48,082 nt of DNA, taken from positions 1 through 48,082 of the IMG/VR virus record IMGVR_UViG_3300008117_000071; one strand, 5' to 3'. A model generated the notes under the pieces. That model did no database searches, was not told the DNA's origin, and saw only the letters and a list, made by a program, of their open reading frames with translations. Position numbers and translations under genes: made by a program. Below, piece after piece: positions 21,154 through 29,290 of the stretch. Each line of letters begins with the position of its first letter. The first letter of the stretch is position 1. The stretch comes from a virus.

Positions 21154-21481
21154 AAAAGAAGATATTAATAAGAAGTACACACCAACCTGGGTTTATTGCA
21201 ACGACAATTCAAGGTCCAAAAGATTCAGAGATTTGTTCATAAAACAATTTGGTGGTGAATTCATAAAAGAAACCAGACACACATTTATCTGGAGAGAACT
21301 TCAAAAAGAAGAAAAGCCAAGAAGAAAATTCGTCTTTGAGGATGCCAATGGTATTGTTTTTGTGGTAGAGAACATGTATGAATTCTGTAAGAAAAACGAT
21401 CTAAAAAGACCAGCTCTTTATGAGGTAATCTCTGGAAAGAGAAAAAGCCATAAAGGCTACAAATTTATAGCTGAAATTTGA
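21140..21481 (+). CDS. NUMOD-like DNA-binding protein
   Basis: 113 residues. The C-terminal half (GIVFVVENMYEFCKKNDLKR, then ALYEVISGKRKSHKGYKF) has the spacing of the NUMOD/intron-endonuclease DNA-binding repeat; no GIY-YIG or HNH catalytic motif is present. It could be a remnant of a homing endonuclease or a stand-alone DNA-binding protein. Overlaps the nuclease gene by 14 nt; followed by a terminator. Confidence 0.7.
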   Translation: MIPFKKEDINKKYTPTWVYCNDNSRSKRFRDLFIKQFGGEFIKETRHTFIWRELQKEEKPRRKFVFEDANGIVFVVENMYEFCKKNDLKRPALYEVISGKRKSHKGYKFIAEI

Positions 21482-21497
21482 TAAATAATTAATATCT

Positions 21498-21521
21498 AAA
21501 CCCCACTTTGTGGGGTTTTTT
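21498..21521 (+). terminator. Rho-independent terminator
   Basis: Arms 21498-21506 and 21510-21518, TTT loop, long T-run. Confidence 0.9.
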
Positions 21522-21525
21522 ATTA

Positions 21526-21533
21526 TATAAATA
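21526..21533 (+). promoter_or_regulatory. T4-type late promoter
   Basis: TATAAATA, 9 nt before the ATG at 21543, immediately after a terminator. Start of the 21543-28749 late unit. Confidence 0.75.
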
Positions 21534-21542
21534 ATAAAGAAT

Positions 21543-24170
21543 ATGAAAGAAGACTTAATTACATCTGACCAGTGGTTTGACGAGGAAGAATTTAATGATT
21601 TTTCAAATCAAATGAATGAAGAGGTTTCTGTTCAAACCAGAATGAAGTTGGCTTTGATTGCCAGAAGAACAGCCAAAAGACGAGCATTTTTGACTAAAAT
21701 AAGGGCAAAAAAGAGAAAAGGATTGCCACAATTAAGAAAAAGGGCAAGAAATCAAGTAAAAGCAGAACTAAAAAGAAGATTGGGTGGTTCTAATTGGTCT
21801 AAAATGTCATATGGACAAAGAAAAAGATTAGATGACTTAATATCGAAAAAGAGAAAGTTTGTTGATAGCGTAGTTAAACAAGTTATGCCAAAAGTCTATA
21901 AGGGTGAATCTGAAAGACTTAAAAAGGCTGCTGGGAGAAGGGTGAATGAATCTATATTAACTGAAGAGAAGACAAAATCAGAAATAAGAGCATCCGCTAC
22001 CGATAGAAAGAGAAGACAAAGAGCCAGAGAATCTGAATTAAGACAGATAGATCCAGCAAAATTAGCATTTGTTGTAAGAGACACCACAAATAACAGAATA
22101 ATGATTGTGGATAAAAATTCTTACGAAAAAGAAAAACATGCAATTTTGGTTAAACCTGAGAATATGACTCTGGAGGTTGCAAAACAATATTCTCAAGATC
22201 CATCATTTAAAAATACAGTAACCTCTCAAAGAATATTGGGTGAAAAGATTTCAAAGGAGCAGGAAGTTGCTTCAGCTCAGAAGCCAGCCGAGAAGAAATC
22301 CGAGACAAAATCGGAACAAATGCCAATTCCAACAGCATCGGTTCCAATGCAGGATATGACCAAGGTTGACTATTCTTCTGCCACATGGTCACCAATAGTT
22401 GCTTTGAATTTGATCAAGGGAATTGATGTTCCAACTCAAGTGAAGAATAAAATGATATCCCCAGATCAGGCAGAGATGTTCAACACATCTGAAAATATTC
22501 AATCATTTGCAAGTAAAGTAGCATCTGATTTTGCCGAAAGTTTCTTCAGAACAACTGGTAGACAAATCAATGAATATGAAATTCAAATTATAGACAAGGC
22601 TCCAGTTCAAACATCAAAAACATTCCAAGCACTTGGAGTTTATCAAGCAGTTCCAACCACAGACATACTAATGGTTCATTCTTGCTCCGTTGGCAAATCA
22701 AATGGTTGCGAGGCTGTTGGTGTTGACCCCTCAGAACAAGTTGTAAAGATAAGCACTAAGTTTGGAAGGACTAATGTCTATACTGGGAAGTTAAATAGAG
22801 AAACTAAAGCAGCATTTTCAATAGCATATCAAACATTGAAATCTATATTTGATGAATCACTAACATCATTTGAAAATGGAGAAATTTCCTTCAACGAATC
22901 AGATAAAGAATCGATAGAAATATTTAAAAAGAAACTCGATTTGTTCTTCAAGGAAATGGAAAAAGCTGGAATGCAGTATTCCAACGATTATGACAATTCT
23001 GTCTTCATGAGTGGCAAATCGACAGACATCAAGAAGAAATTAGATGATGTCATAGGCAAGTTAAATTCCTCTAAGAATTCTTGCGATAAGATTCTACAAG
23101 AATTGTTCTCAACCAGCAGAATATTCTTAAAAATATTCTTCACTGAATTGTTAACTGGTCAAATTAAATTTGATAATTCTCAATACGCAGCTTCACACAT
23201 CTTGGCTATCAATCCAGATAGTGGTGATGTTAAATTTGAAAAATTAGATGAATCCATAATTGATCAAATGCTAGACACAGAGGAAGTTAAATTGAATATT
23301 GGTGTTCAAAGCTCAATATGCAACACCGAATGTGAAAATTATGCCTTCAATAAAACAATTCAAATGTATCAGGAAGCATCAAAAGAAATTCCTCAGTTTG
23401 ACAATCCAGTAATTTTCTGCAACAGATTTTCAAAACCAACAACTCAAGTCAAAGAAAATTATTTCAAGAATTGTTCACTCAGAGTATTATTTGAACAAGA
23501 TTCATATCTAATGAATCAAACATATCAACAAGTCGAGAAGCAACCAACACCAGCTCAGAAGACAGTCATGTCAGACAACGCATATTCGATGACTGAAACT
23601 GATCCAGTTGAGCTTGAAAAGAAGATTTTCGAATATCAATATTATAGAAACTACATGAAGCATTTATACATGAAGATAAAGTCAGCTAAGACTAGTTCTG
23701 ATAAATTGATGACTTCAATATCACTATTCAATTCAATTCCAGAAATTTTAGACATGACACCAATTGATTTCTACAATGTCATGGAAGAAAAGATGGGAGC
23801 CAAGGTAACTCCAATAGTTGTCAATGGAAAACAAAGAATAATTAAAGTAATAAATACTCCAGTATTTGACTACAATAACTTAGAAACCATCGACAATCCT
23901 ATGGAATCATACTACTCAATTGCCAAAGAATTTCTTGCTGAAAGAAAAGCAAGAAATTATAAAAGAGAATATGAAACTTATCATGGAACAGCAAAGCAAA
24001 AGAAAGATAGAGCTGCAAGAAATCTGGCAAGAGCAATAGCAAAGAGAAAAGGTCTTGTTAGAAAAGGTGATGGTAAGGATATAGATCACAAAGACAGAAA
24101 TCCAAGAAACAATAGTCCATCAAATTTAAGAGTGAGATCAAAATCAGAAAATAGGGCGGATCACAGATAA
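21543..24170 (+). CDS. Large virion-type protein with C-terminal HNH-like domain
   Basis: 875 residues. Residues about 30-135 are extremely basic (KRRAFLTKIRAKKRKGLPQL and similar), including WSKMSYGQRKRLDDLI, a pattern I recall from T4-type marine phage structural genes. Possible prohead-protease sites are VNE/ILTE near residue 135. The large middle is unrecognised and acidic. The C-terminal 70 residues (REYETYHGTAKQKKDRAARN ... DGKDIDHKDRNPRNNSPSNL) carry the DH...NN-P-NL layout of HNH nucleases. It heads the late unit. An internal or core protein with a nuclease tail is a reasonable reading, but its role is not established. Confidence 0.75.
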   Translation: MKEDLITSDQWFDEEEFNDFSNQMNEEVSVQTRMKLALIARRTAKRRAFLTKIRAKKRKGLPQLRKRARNQVKAELKRRLGGSNWSKMSYGQRKRLDDLISKKRKFVDSVVKQVMPKVYKGESERLKKAAGRRVNESILTEEKTKSEIRASATDRKRRQRARESELRQIDPAKLAFVVRDTTNNRIMIVDKNSYEKEKHAILVKPENMTLEVAKQYSQDPSFKNTVTSQRILGEKISKEQEVASAQKPAEKKSETKSEQMPIPTASVPMQDMTKVDYSSATWSPIVALNLIKGIDVPTQVKNKMISPDQAEMFNTSENIQSFASKVASDFAESFFRTTGRQINEYEIQIIDKAPVQTSKTFQALGVYQAVPTTDILMVHSCSVGKSNGCEAVGVDPSEQVVKISTKFGRTNVYTGKLNRETKAAFSIAYQTLKSIFDESLTSFENGEISFNESDKESIEIFKKKLDLFFKEMEKAGMQYSNDYDNSVFMSGKSTDIKKKLDDVIGKLNSSKNSCDKILQELFSTSRIFLKIFFTELLTGQIKFDNSQYAASHILAINPDSGDVKFEKLDESIIDQMLDTEEVKLNIGVQSSICNTECENYAFNKTIQMYQEASKEIPQFDNPVIFCNRFSKPTTQVKENYFKNCSLRVLFEQDSYLMNQTYQQVEKQPTPAQKTVMSDNAYSMTETDPVELEKKIFEYQYYRNYMKHLYMKIKSAKTSSDKLMTSISLFNSIPEILDMTPIDFYNVMEEKMGAKVTPIVVNGKQRIIKVINTPVFDYNNLETIDNPMESYYSIAKEFLAERKARNYKREYETYHGTAKQKKDRAARNLARAIAKRKGLVRKGDGKDIDHKDRNPRNNSPSNLRVRSKSENRADHR

Positions 24171-24805
24171 TGGATGTAATATCAGATTTTTCGATATCCA
24201 CATGGATGGAAATAGGAATAGCCTTATCAGTTCTTATGTTTGGATTTTTAATTGGAACATTAAGACAAATCTTAAAACTTAAAAACAAGACAAAAAAAGA
24301 TAATAAGATTGATTGGAAAATACATACAGAAATTCATGAACTGTTATCTGAGCTTAGATGCTCGACAGACTCAGCCAGAACTCAATTAGTTCAGTTTCAT
24401 AATGGTGAGTATTTTATGGATGGAGTTTCAATGAAAAAATTATCACTAACTCACGAATCTCTTTCTCAGGGAGTTTCGGCAGAGGGGGATAAAGTAAAAG
24501 GTTTATTGATTTCTTTATTCAGTCCAGTAATTGATAAGATATTAAAAGATGAATCTAAGATACATCTAACGAAAGATGAGCCAGAATCATTTGCAAAAAA
24601 CTTTCTACTGTCAAGCAATGTAAATGCATATTGCGTTCTTCCAGTAAAGCACGAAAATATTATCTCTGGATACATCGCAGTTCATTGGTGTGCCAGTGGT
24701 AAAGTAAAAGAAGCTCTGGATAATTCCAAAGAAATAACAGATAAAATTAAATTTATCAGAAATCAAATACAAATTCAATTAGATGATCAGATGAGGGTAA
24801 AATGA
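24170..24805 (+). CDS. Membrane-anchored GAF-like protein
   Basis: 211 residues. One membrane helix at about residues 11-30, a Lys-rich stop, then a domain with HEL...LRCSTDSARTQLVQFHNGEY and, near the C-terminus, VLPVKHENIISGYIAVHW, which looks like a GAF-type fold. Similar proteins occur in T4-type marine phages. Its ligand is unknown. Start overlaps the upstream stop (TAATG). Confidence 0.7.
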   Translation: MDVISDFSISTWMEIGIALSVLMFGFLIGTLRQILKLKNKTKKDNKIDWKIHTEIHELLSELRCSTDSARTQLVQFHNGEYFMDGVSMKKLSLTHESLSQGVSAEGDKVKGLLISLFSPVIDKILKDESKIHLTKDEPESFAKNFLLSSNVNAYCVLPVKHENIISGYIAVHWCASGKVKEALDNSKEITDKIKFIRNQIQIQLDDQMRVK

Positions 24806-25611
24806 TAAACGAAGTGTATAAAAAATCTGGATTGGGTAGATGGTTTCATGGAGAGTCTGCAACCAAGGAACCTGGTTGGGATCGTTACAATTCTGAAGGT
24901 AAAAGAGTTGGTAAATGCGGAGATGCTAAAACTGGATCACCATACTCGGCCTGCCTATCCAAACAAAAAGCAAGAAAACTTGGCAAGAGCAAAATAGCCT
25001 CATTTGTTAAAAGAAAAAGAAGGAAACAAAAAATGCTTGGAAGAGGTAGAAAAGGTGTTGGTGGTAAAGGAATGTCTCCAATATTTGTTAAAACTGGAAT
25101 AAATGAGGCAGTTGATAAGTCTTCAATGAAATGCAACAAACCAAGACCTTCTACAAGACCAGGAAAAAAGATGATGGTCAAAGCCTGTGAAGGTGGAAGA
25201 GAAAAAATAGTACACTTCGGAGCAAAAGGATACGGACACAACTACTCCTCTGCTGCTAGAAAATCATTCAGAGCCAGACACAAGTGTGGTGAGAAGAAGT
25301 CTAAATTGAGTGCTCAATACTGGGCCTGTAGAAAATTATGGGCTGGACCAAAGGGATCAACAGCACCCTGTCCAGAGAATAGACAATGTAAAGAAAATAC
25401 TCATTTGAATTTTATTGGAAAACTTCTTCTTGAGGCAAAAAAGAAAAAGAAAAAGAAAAAAAGCAAGAATGTTCCAACAGATTCAGAACTATGGTCAAGA
25501 GCCATACAAGCCGCTAAGAGCAAATTTGATGTATATCCAAGTGCTTATGCGAATGCTTGGGCATCAAAATGGTACAAGGAGCATGGGGGAGATTGGAAAG
25601 CATCTAAATAA
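24802..25611 (+). CDS. Basic multi-domain protein with DUF5872-like C-terminus
   Basis: 269 residues. Part 1 (to about 95): SGLGRWFHGESATKEPGWDR and a Cys/Lys region. Part 2 (about 100-200) after GINEAV: Cys-rich and basic (CGEKKSKLSAQYWACRKLW). Part 3 after LLLEAKKKKKKKKS: SELWSRAIQAAKSKFDVYPS then ANAWASKWYKEHGGDW, a DUF5872-like domain. MINE, GINE and LLLE are (I/L)-x-E sites placed at each boundary, so the protein may be cut by the prohead protease into several pieces. Overlaps the upstream gene by 4 nt. Confidence 0.7.
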   Translation: MINEVYKKSGLGRWFHGESATKEPGWDRYNSEGKRVGKCGDAKTGSPYSACLSKQKARKLGKSKIASFVKRKRRKQKMLGRGRKGVGGKGMSPIFVKTGINEAVDKSSMKCNKPRPSTRPGKKMMVKACEGGREKIVHFGAKGYGHNYSSAARKSFRARHKCGEKKSKLSAQYWACRKLWAGPKGSTAPCPENRQCKENTHLNFIGKLLLEAKKKKKKKKSKNVPTDSELWSRAIQAAKSKFDVYPSAYANAWASKWYKEHGGDWKASK

Positions 25612-25625
25612 GAATAGGAACTACA

Positions 25626-26030
25626 ATGGAAATTAACAAGAAAAAAAGACATAAAGTAATGTTGGCTTTGAAGAAAAATCTTCCATATTTTAAGAAGAAA
25701 TATGGAAAAAGAGCCGAAGATGTTCTTCAAGGAACCGCAACAAAGGTTTCAATGGAAGAAAGAATCTCAAATGCTTTGGATATGTTGGTTGAGGAAGTAG
25801 TAAATCCAGAAAATCAACCAATGACCAAGGCCGAAATAATTCGTAGAGATAGATTGGCAAAAAGTAAAAAAATAAGAGATTATGTTTCAATAGTGAATCC
25901 AAAGGATAAAAGTTTAAACAATGCTGCTCATAGATATGCAACTTATATCGTAATGAGAATGCGTGGATCTAAGAGAGGAAAAGCAAAACCAACTGAAACT
26001 AAATCAAGAAAGAAAAAGGGTAAGAAATGA
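25626..26030 (+). CDS. Basic protein, probably virion-internal
   Basis: 134 residues, Lys/Arg-rich, with KKKYGKRAEDVLQGTATKVSM in the N-terminal third, a segment shared (from memory) by small structural-region proteins of T4-type phages. The C-terminus is a polybasic tail (SRKKKGKK). No enzyme motif. Overlaps the next gene by 4 nt. Confidence 0.7.
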   Translation: MEINKKKRHKVMLALKKNLPYFKKKYGKRAEDVLQGTATKVSMEERISNALDMLVEEVVNPENQPMTKAEIIRRDRLAKSKKIRDYVSIVNPKDKSLNNAAHRYATYIVMRMRGSKRGKAKPTETKSRKKKGKK

Positions 26031-26878
26031 CAGACTATAAAAAAATAATCAATCTATTGCTAGAAGACACTGCAACCTCACTTCCAGGTGCATTTGATGG
26101 CTTTCCATCTTTCTTTGAAAATGAAAGATCGATGAGAGATGCCCAGAGCGACTATGGACTCTACAGAAGCGATTCATCACAAATCAATAGAGTAAATGCT
26201 TTTGCCAATTCCTTCCTTTCTGGAAGCTATATCGACCCAGATGGTGCATTGATGCATCTAAGAGCAAAACTAAATCATGCTGGTTTAGATTTTGATTACA
26301 CTAGAAAAACAAAACTTAAAGAAGGTTACAACACCTTCCTATTGAATAGATTTGGTGAAATATTTGGAACAACTCCAACCACAAATCTATTGAAAGACGG
26401 TTTTGATCGCGGTAAGGATTACATTCCACTACAGTTGAGTTTTAATCTTATCAAGGCTCCAACTGGAAAGATGTACTTCTCACAAATTCAAATTGAACCA
26501 ACATCAATTATGAATATGGCAAATGTCATTGCTCCACTATCTCCTGTAGAGGAAGAAGTATTCGATGAGTCTGGTGAACTTCTTCTAGAATCTAAGGATA
26601 TGGTTGGAAGTGTAACCAATATGATCATGAAGAACAAGGAAATCAAAACAAAAGTCCTTGAGCCAATCTTCAAGAGTCTAATGAGCATGAAGAGAAAGAA
26701 GAAGTTGACCAAAGATGAGACTGTAAATAGGCTCAAATTTGCGGCCAAATCCTCCCTAAAAAGACTCACGAACATGGGTAAAATCAAGCAAGGAAGCTAC
26801 AACGATGCTATGGTCGGTAAGTTGGCTAATTCACTATACAAGAAGTTCCAAACAATGGAGACACTTACCAGCGAATAA
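26027..26878 (+). CDS. Virion-type protein with capsid-targeting-like start
   Basis: 283 residues. It starts MTDYKKIINLLLEDTATS, with LLE as a possible prohead-protease site. Mixed alpha/beta with a basic helical C-terminus (MSMKRKKKLTKDETVNRLKF). No catalytic motif. It sits between other probable structural genes. Confidence 0.65.
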   Translation: MTDYKKIINLLLEDTATSLPGAFDGFPSFFENERSMRDAQSDYGLYRSDSSQINRVNAFANSFLSGSYIDPDGALMHLRAKLNHAGLDFDYTRKTKLKEGYNTFLLNRFGEIFGTTPTTNLLKDGFDRGKDYIPLQLSFNLIKAPTGKMYFSQIQIEPTSIMNMANVIAPLSPVEEEVFDESGELLLESKDMVGSVTNMIMKNKEIKTKVLEPIFKSLMSMKRKKKLTKDETVNRLKFAAKSSLKRLTNMGKIKQGSYNDAMVGKLANSLYKKFQTMETLTSE

Positions 26879-26886
26879 ATAAACAT

Positions 26887-27264
26887 ATGGATGACAAGTT
26901 GACACAGGATAATTTTATCCTTTTTACTATGAAAGCTTATGAGAATCCTAATTGTTTAGGATTCTCTGAGTTTAAAGAGGACTTGAATAGAATTAAGTAC
27001 ATAAAAAGATTATTATTAAAATACAAAAATAATAAAATATTAAAAGAAATATTGATTTTAAATCATATAATAATTCTTCAAAATGTATTTGGTCCTAGAA
27101 ATTGTTCAAGAATATTATTTTTTAAAATTCCAAAAGACTTGCATTCATATTTAAAATCATTTCTAGACTACCTAAACTACACACCATCGGATATTCCAGA
27201 AATTAATATAAATAGTATTGAGACTGATAAAAAAATAATAGAAATATTAAATAGCATTAAATGA
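26887..27264 (+). CDS. Conserved T4-type phage protein (DUF7207-like)
   Basis: 125 residues. FTMKAYENPNCLGFSEFKED, IKYIKRLLLKY, LILNHIIILQNVFGP is the pattern of a short family conserved in T4-type marine phages, annotated DUF7207 as far as I recall; its function is unknown to me. Eight nt separate it from the upstream gene, and it overlaps the next by 4 nt. Confidence 0.75.
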   Translation: MDDKLTQDNFILFTMKAYENPNCLGFSEFKEDLNRIKYIKRLLLKYKNNKILKEILILNHIIILQNVFGPRNCSRILFFKIPKDLHSYLKSFLDYLNYTPSDIPEININSIETDKKIIEILNSIK

Positions 27265-27764
27265 AAAAGTCCAAAAAGGCATCCTCTTATTTTTTAAATG
27301 ATTTAGTTTCTGCATTTACAATGCATAAATTTATAACTTCAATATCCACACCATTCAAGAAAATGAAGATTTACAAAAATGGAATCATAGATGCCGAAGG
27401 CAATATACTAAAAGAAAAAGAAATAACTCCATATGATCGAATGATTGTTGGTATTAAGAGATTATTACTACAAATTCCAAATCCAAATACAAAAGCTAAA
27501 TTAAAGAATATGACAACCTCTATACAGTTCTTTGCTGAAAGTTCAGCTTCTGTTGGTGGTGATCCTGAATATATTTTCAATGAGATAATGAAATATTTGG
27601 AAGAAGAAATGCTTGCTGGTGGTTCTGGAATAGCTGGAATGGGAACAGATGCAGAAAATATTCCAGTATCAACAAGAGCGCAAAAAAAATATACAAGTTC
27701 TACTAGAAAGAAAAATATTCGTAATATTTTAGGTAGAATGAATGTAAGCGATGAATCATATTAG
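27261..27764 (+). CDS. Conserved virion-region protein
   Basis: 167 residues. TPFKKMKIYKNGIIDAEGNI, then YDRMIVGIKRLLLQIP and a Gly/Ala/Met segment (LEEEMLAGGSGIAGMGTD) correspond to a protein type often found beside the preceding gene in T4-type phages. LEEE at about residue 112 is a candidate protease site. Probably structural. Confidence 0.7.
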   Translation: MKKSKKASSYFLNDLVSAFTMHKFITSISTPFKKMKIYKNGIIDAEGNILKEKEITPYDRMIVGIKRLLLQIPNPNTKAKLKNMTTSIQFFAESSASVGGDPEYIFNEIMKYLEEEMLAGGSGIAGMGTDAENIPVSTRAQKKYTSSTRKKNIRNILGRMNVSDESY

Positions 27765-27772
27765 GAGATAAA

Positions 27773-28207
27773 ATGCCCACAGAATTAATCTCGTTAATCG
27801 CTGGCTCTGCTACTGGGTTTATTTTTCGCTATATGGCAGAGAAGAGACAATCCGAAGCAGAAAACTTCAAAAGATTGTTAGATGCGAATAAGCAAACGAC
27901 CGACAACCAAGATAAAGCAGTTCAAAGAGTTTCGGTCGATGCTGGTAAAGCGGTAAGACAAATTATAGTTCTTATGGTGCTATTCGGCACAATTGCTGCA
28001 CCATTTGTTCTTCCATTCTTCGGTATTCCAACAATCGTAGAAGTTACCCAAACAAATCCAGAAGTTCTATTTGGATTGATTCCAGAAACAAAAGAGACAA
28101 TTTTTCAAACTGTAAATGGATACTTATTCACTCAGGAGAATCGTCAAATTCTTGTAAGTATCGTAGGATTCTACTTTGGTAGTGCAGCAGCAGGAAATAA
28201 ATCATGA
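27773..28207 (+). CDS. Holin-like three-segment membrane protein
   Basis: 144 residues. Hydrophobic segments lie at about 4-19, 63-86 (IIVLMVLFGTIAAPFVLPFF) and 122-140 (ILVSIVGFYFGSAAAG). The layout is like the 3TM holins of gene-transfer agents and phages. GGAGA lies 6 nt upstream, and its stop overlaps the start of the lipoprotein gene, so the two form a likely lysis pair. The holin call rests on topology and context, not on a signature motif. Confidence 0.6.
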   Translation: MPTELISLIAGSATGFIFRYMAEKRQSEAENFKRLLDANKQTTDNQDKAVQRVSVDAGKAVRQIIVLMVLFGTIAAPFVLPFFGIPTIVEVTQTNPEVLFGLIPETKETIFQTVNGYLFTQENRQILVSIVGFYFGSAAAGNKS

Positions 28208-28749
28208 AAAAAATACTAATAACATTCTTTATTTTATCCTTGTTTCTTCTAGCTTCGTGTAGCTCGGTCGTTTGTGCCCCAAATCCCCTTGAAAAGCAAA
28301 ATGACATAATCAATAAACCAACAAATACTGTTGTTGCACATGATACAGTTGCTGAACTTCCAAAAGGATCTTGGGTAAAAACTGATCTAGATGAAAAAAC
28401 ACAGGTAGTTTTAGAAGAAGATACTTTAGTCTATATTAAACCAGAAATAAAAACTGACCCACCATCAAAACCACAAGAAGTAATTCTTCCAAAGAATACA
28501 TCAATAATTCTTCCAGAAAACACATATCTTCAGACATCAGATCAAACGAAAGTAAAGCTAGAAGCATCTACGCAAGTAACTCTACCCGTTGGTACAGAAA
28601 TAACAATCACAAAAGTTAACTGGTATGCAATACTTTTTTATAGCTTCTTAGTTGTTGTTGCTGCATGGTATTACATGCAAAATAAAAATGAAGATAAAAA
28701 TCAAGATGGATATGTGGATGAAGAGTCAGAAAATAGATCTAAATCTTAA
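28204..28749 (+). CDS. Lipoprotein with C-terminal membrane segment (u-spanin-like)
   Basis: 181 residues. Residues 1-18 are a lipoprotein signal with lipobox LLAS before Cys19. Residues 30-138 are beta-rich, Thr/Lys/Pro-rich with internal repetition (PKGSWVKTDLDEKTQVVLEE, PKNTSIILPENTYLQT). Residues about 140-160 are a membrane helix, followed by a polar tail with an EF-hand-like DKNQDGYVDEE. An outer-membrane-type lipid anchor plus an inner-membrane C-terminal helix is the layout of unimolecular spanins such as phage T1 gp11, which fuse the two membranes at lysis. It overlaps the holin-like gene by 4 nt. Confidence 0.65.
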   Translation: MKKILITFFILSLFLLASCSSVVCAPNPLEKQNDIINKPTNTVVAHDTVAELPKGSWVKTDLDEKTQVVLEEDTLVYIKPEIKTDPPSKPQEVILPKNTSIILPENTYLQTSDQTKVKLEASTQVTLPVGTEITITKVNWYAILFYSFLVVVAAWYYMQNKNEDKNQDGYVDEESENRSKS

Positions 28750-29290
28750 TATTATTATATAAGTATTTGCAAATATAATAAGAATCAACAATATCAGAAA
28801 CAGGACTTTTAATCTCGCTACTATTTGGCGAGATTATGTCTTTTATTGGAACATTTGTTTCTTTAACAAATGATTGATACATCAAGTTTTTATCAGCGTT
28901 TCCTTTTCCAGATGCCAGCTTCTTGATGTGTGAAGGTGAAACAACTTCAACTGGTATAGAATTTTGATAACATTTGTATTTCAGTATTCCAGTATTCTCA
29001 GCTATATGAAAAACTCTACCTTGTGCATTAAAGGCGTAGTCTTCAATTGCCACTTGTTCACATCCCAAAATTTTACTGATGGCCCAATCTGAAATTGTAT
29101 CGTATCTTTCACACTCTTCGTCGTAATCTTGAAAGTTTTCACCGTGTATATTTTTATTAAATATTGTTGAATATTTTTTTATTGGTGATAAAAAATAAAA
29201 TTGACAATTATTAAAATTGAAACTTTTACTACCATCAAATATGCAAATTGATGGTCCATTTAAAGAGTAATCGATTCCTGATATTAACAT
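28739..29290 (-). CDS. RuvC-like Holliday-junction resolvase
   Basis: 183 residues. The RNase H-fold series is visible: first Asp in SGIDYSLNGPS (residue 6), Glu in VAIEDYAFNAQGR (about residue 82), the HIKKLASGKGNADK segment, and the last acidic motif SPVSDIVDSYY. It would resolve branched DNA before packaging, replacing T4 endonuclease VII. It converges on and overlaps the lipoprotein gene by 11 nt, and starts on the stop of the tail/protease gene. Confidence 0.85.
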   Translation of the reverse strand: MLISGIDYSLNGPSICIFDGSKSFNFNNCQFYFLSPIKKYSTIFNKNIHGENFQDYDEECERYDTISDWAISKILGCEQVAIEDYAFNAQGRVFHIAENTGILKYKCYQNSIPVEVVSPSHIKKLASGKGNADKNLMYQSFVKETNVPIKDIISPNSSEIKSPVSDIVDSYYICKYLYNNIKI

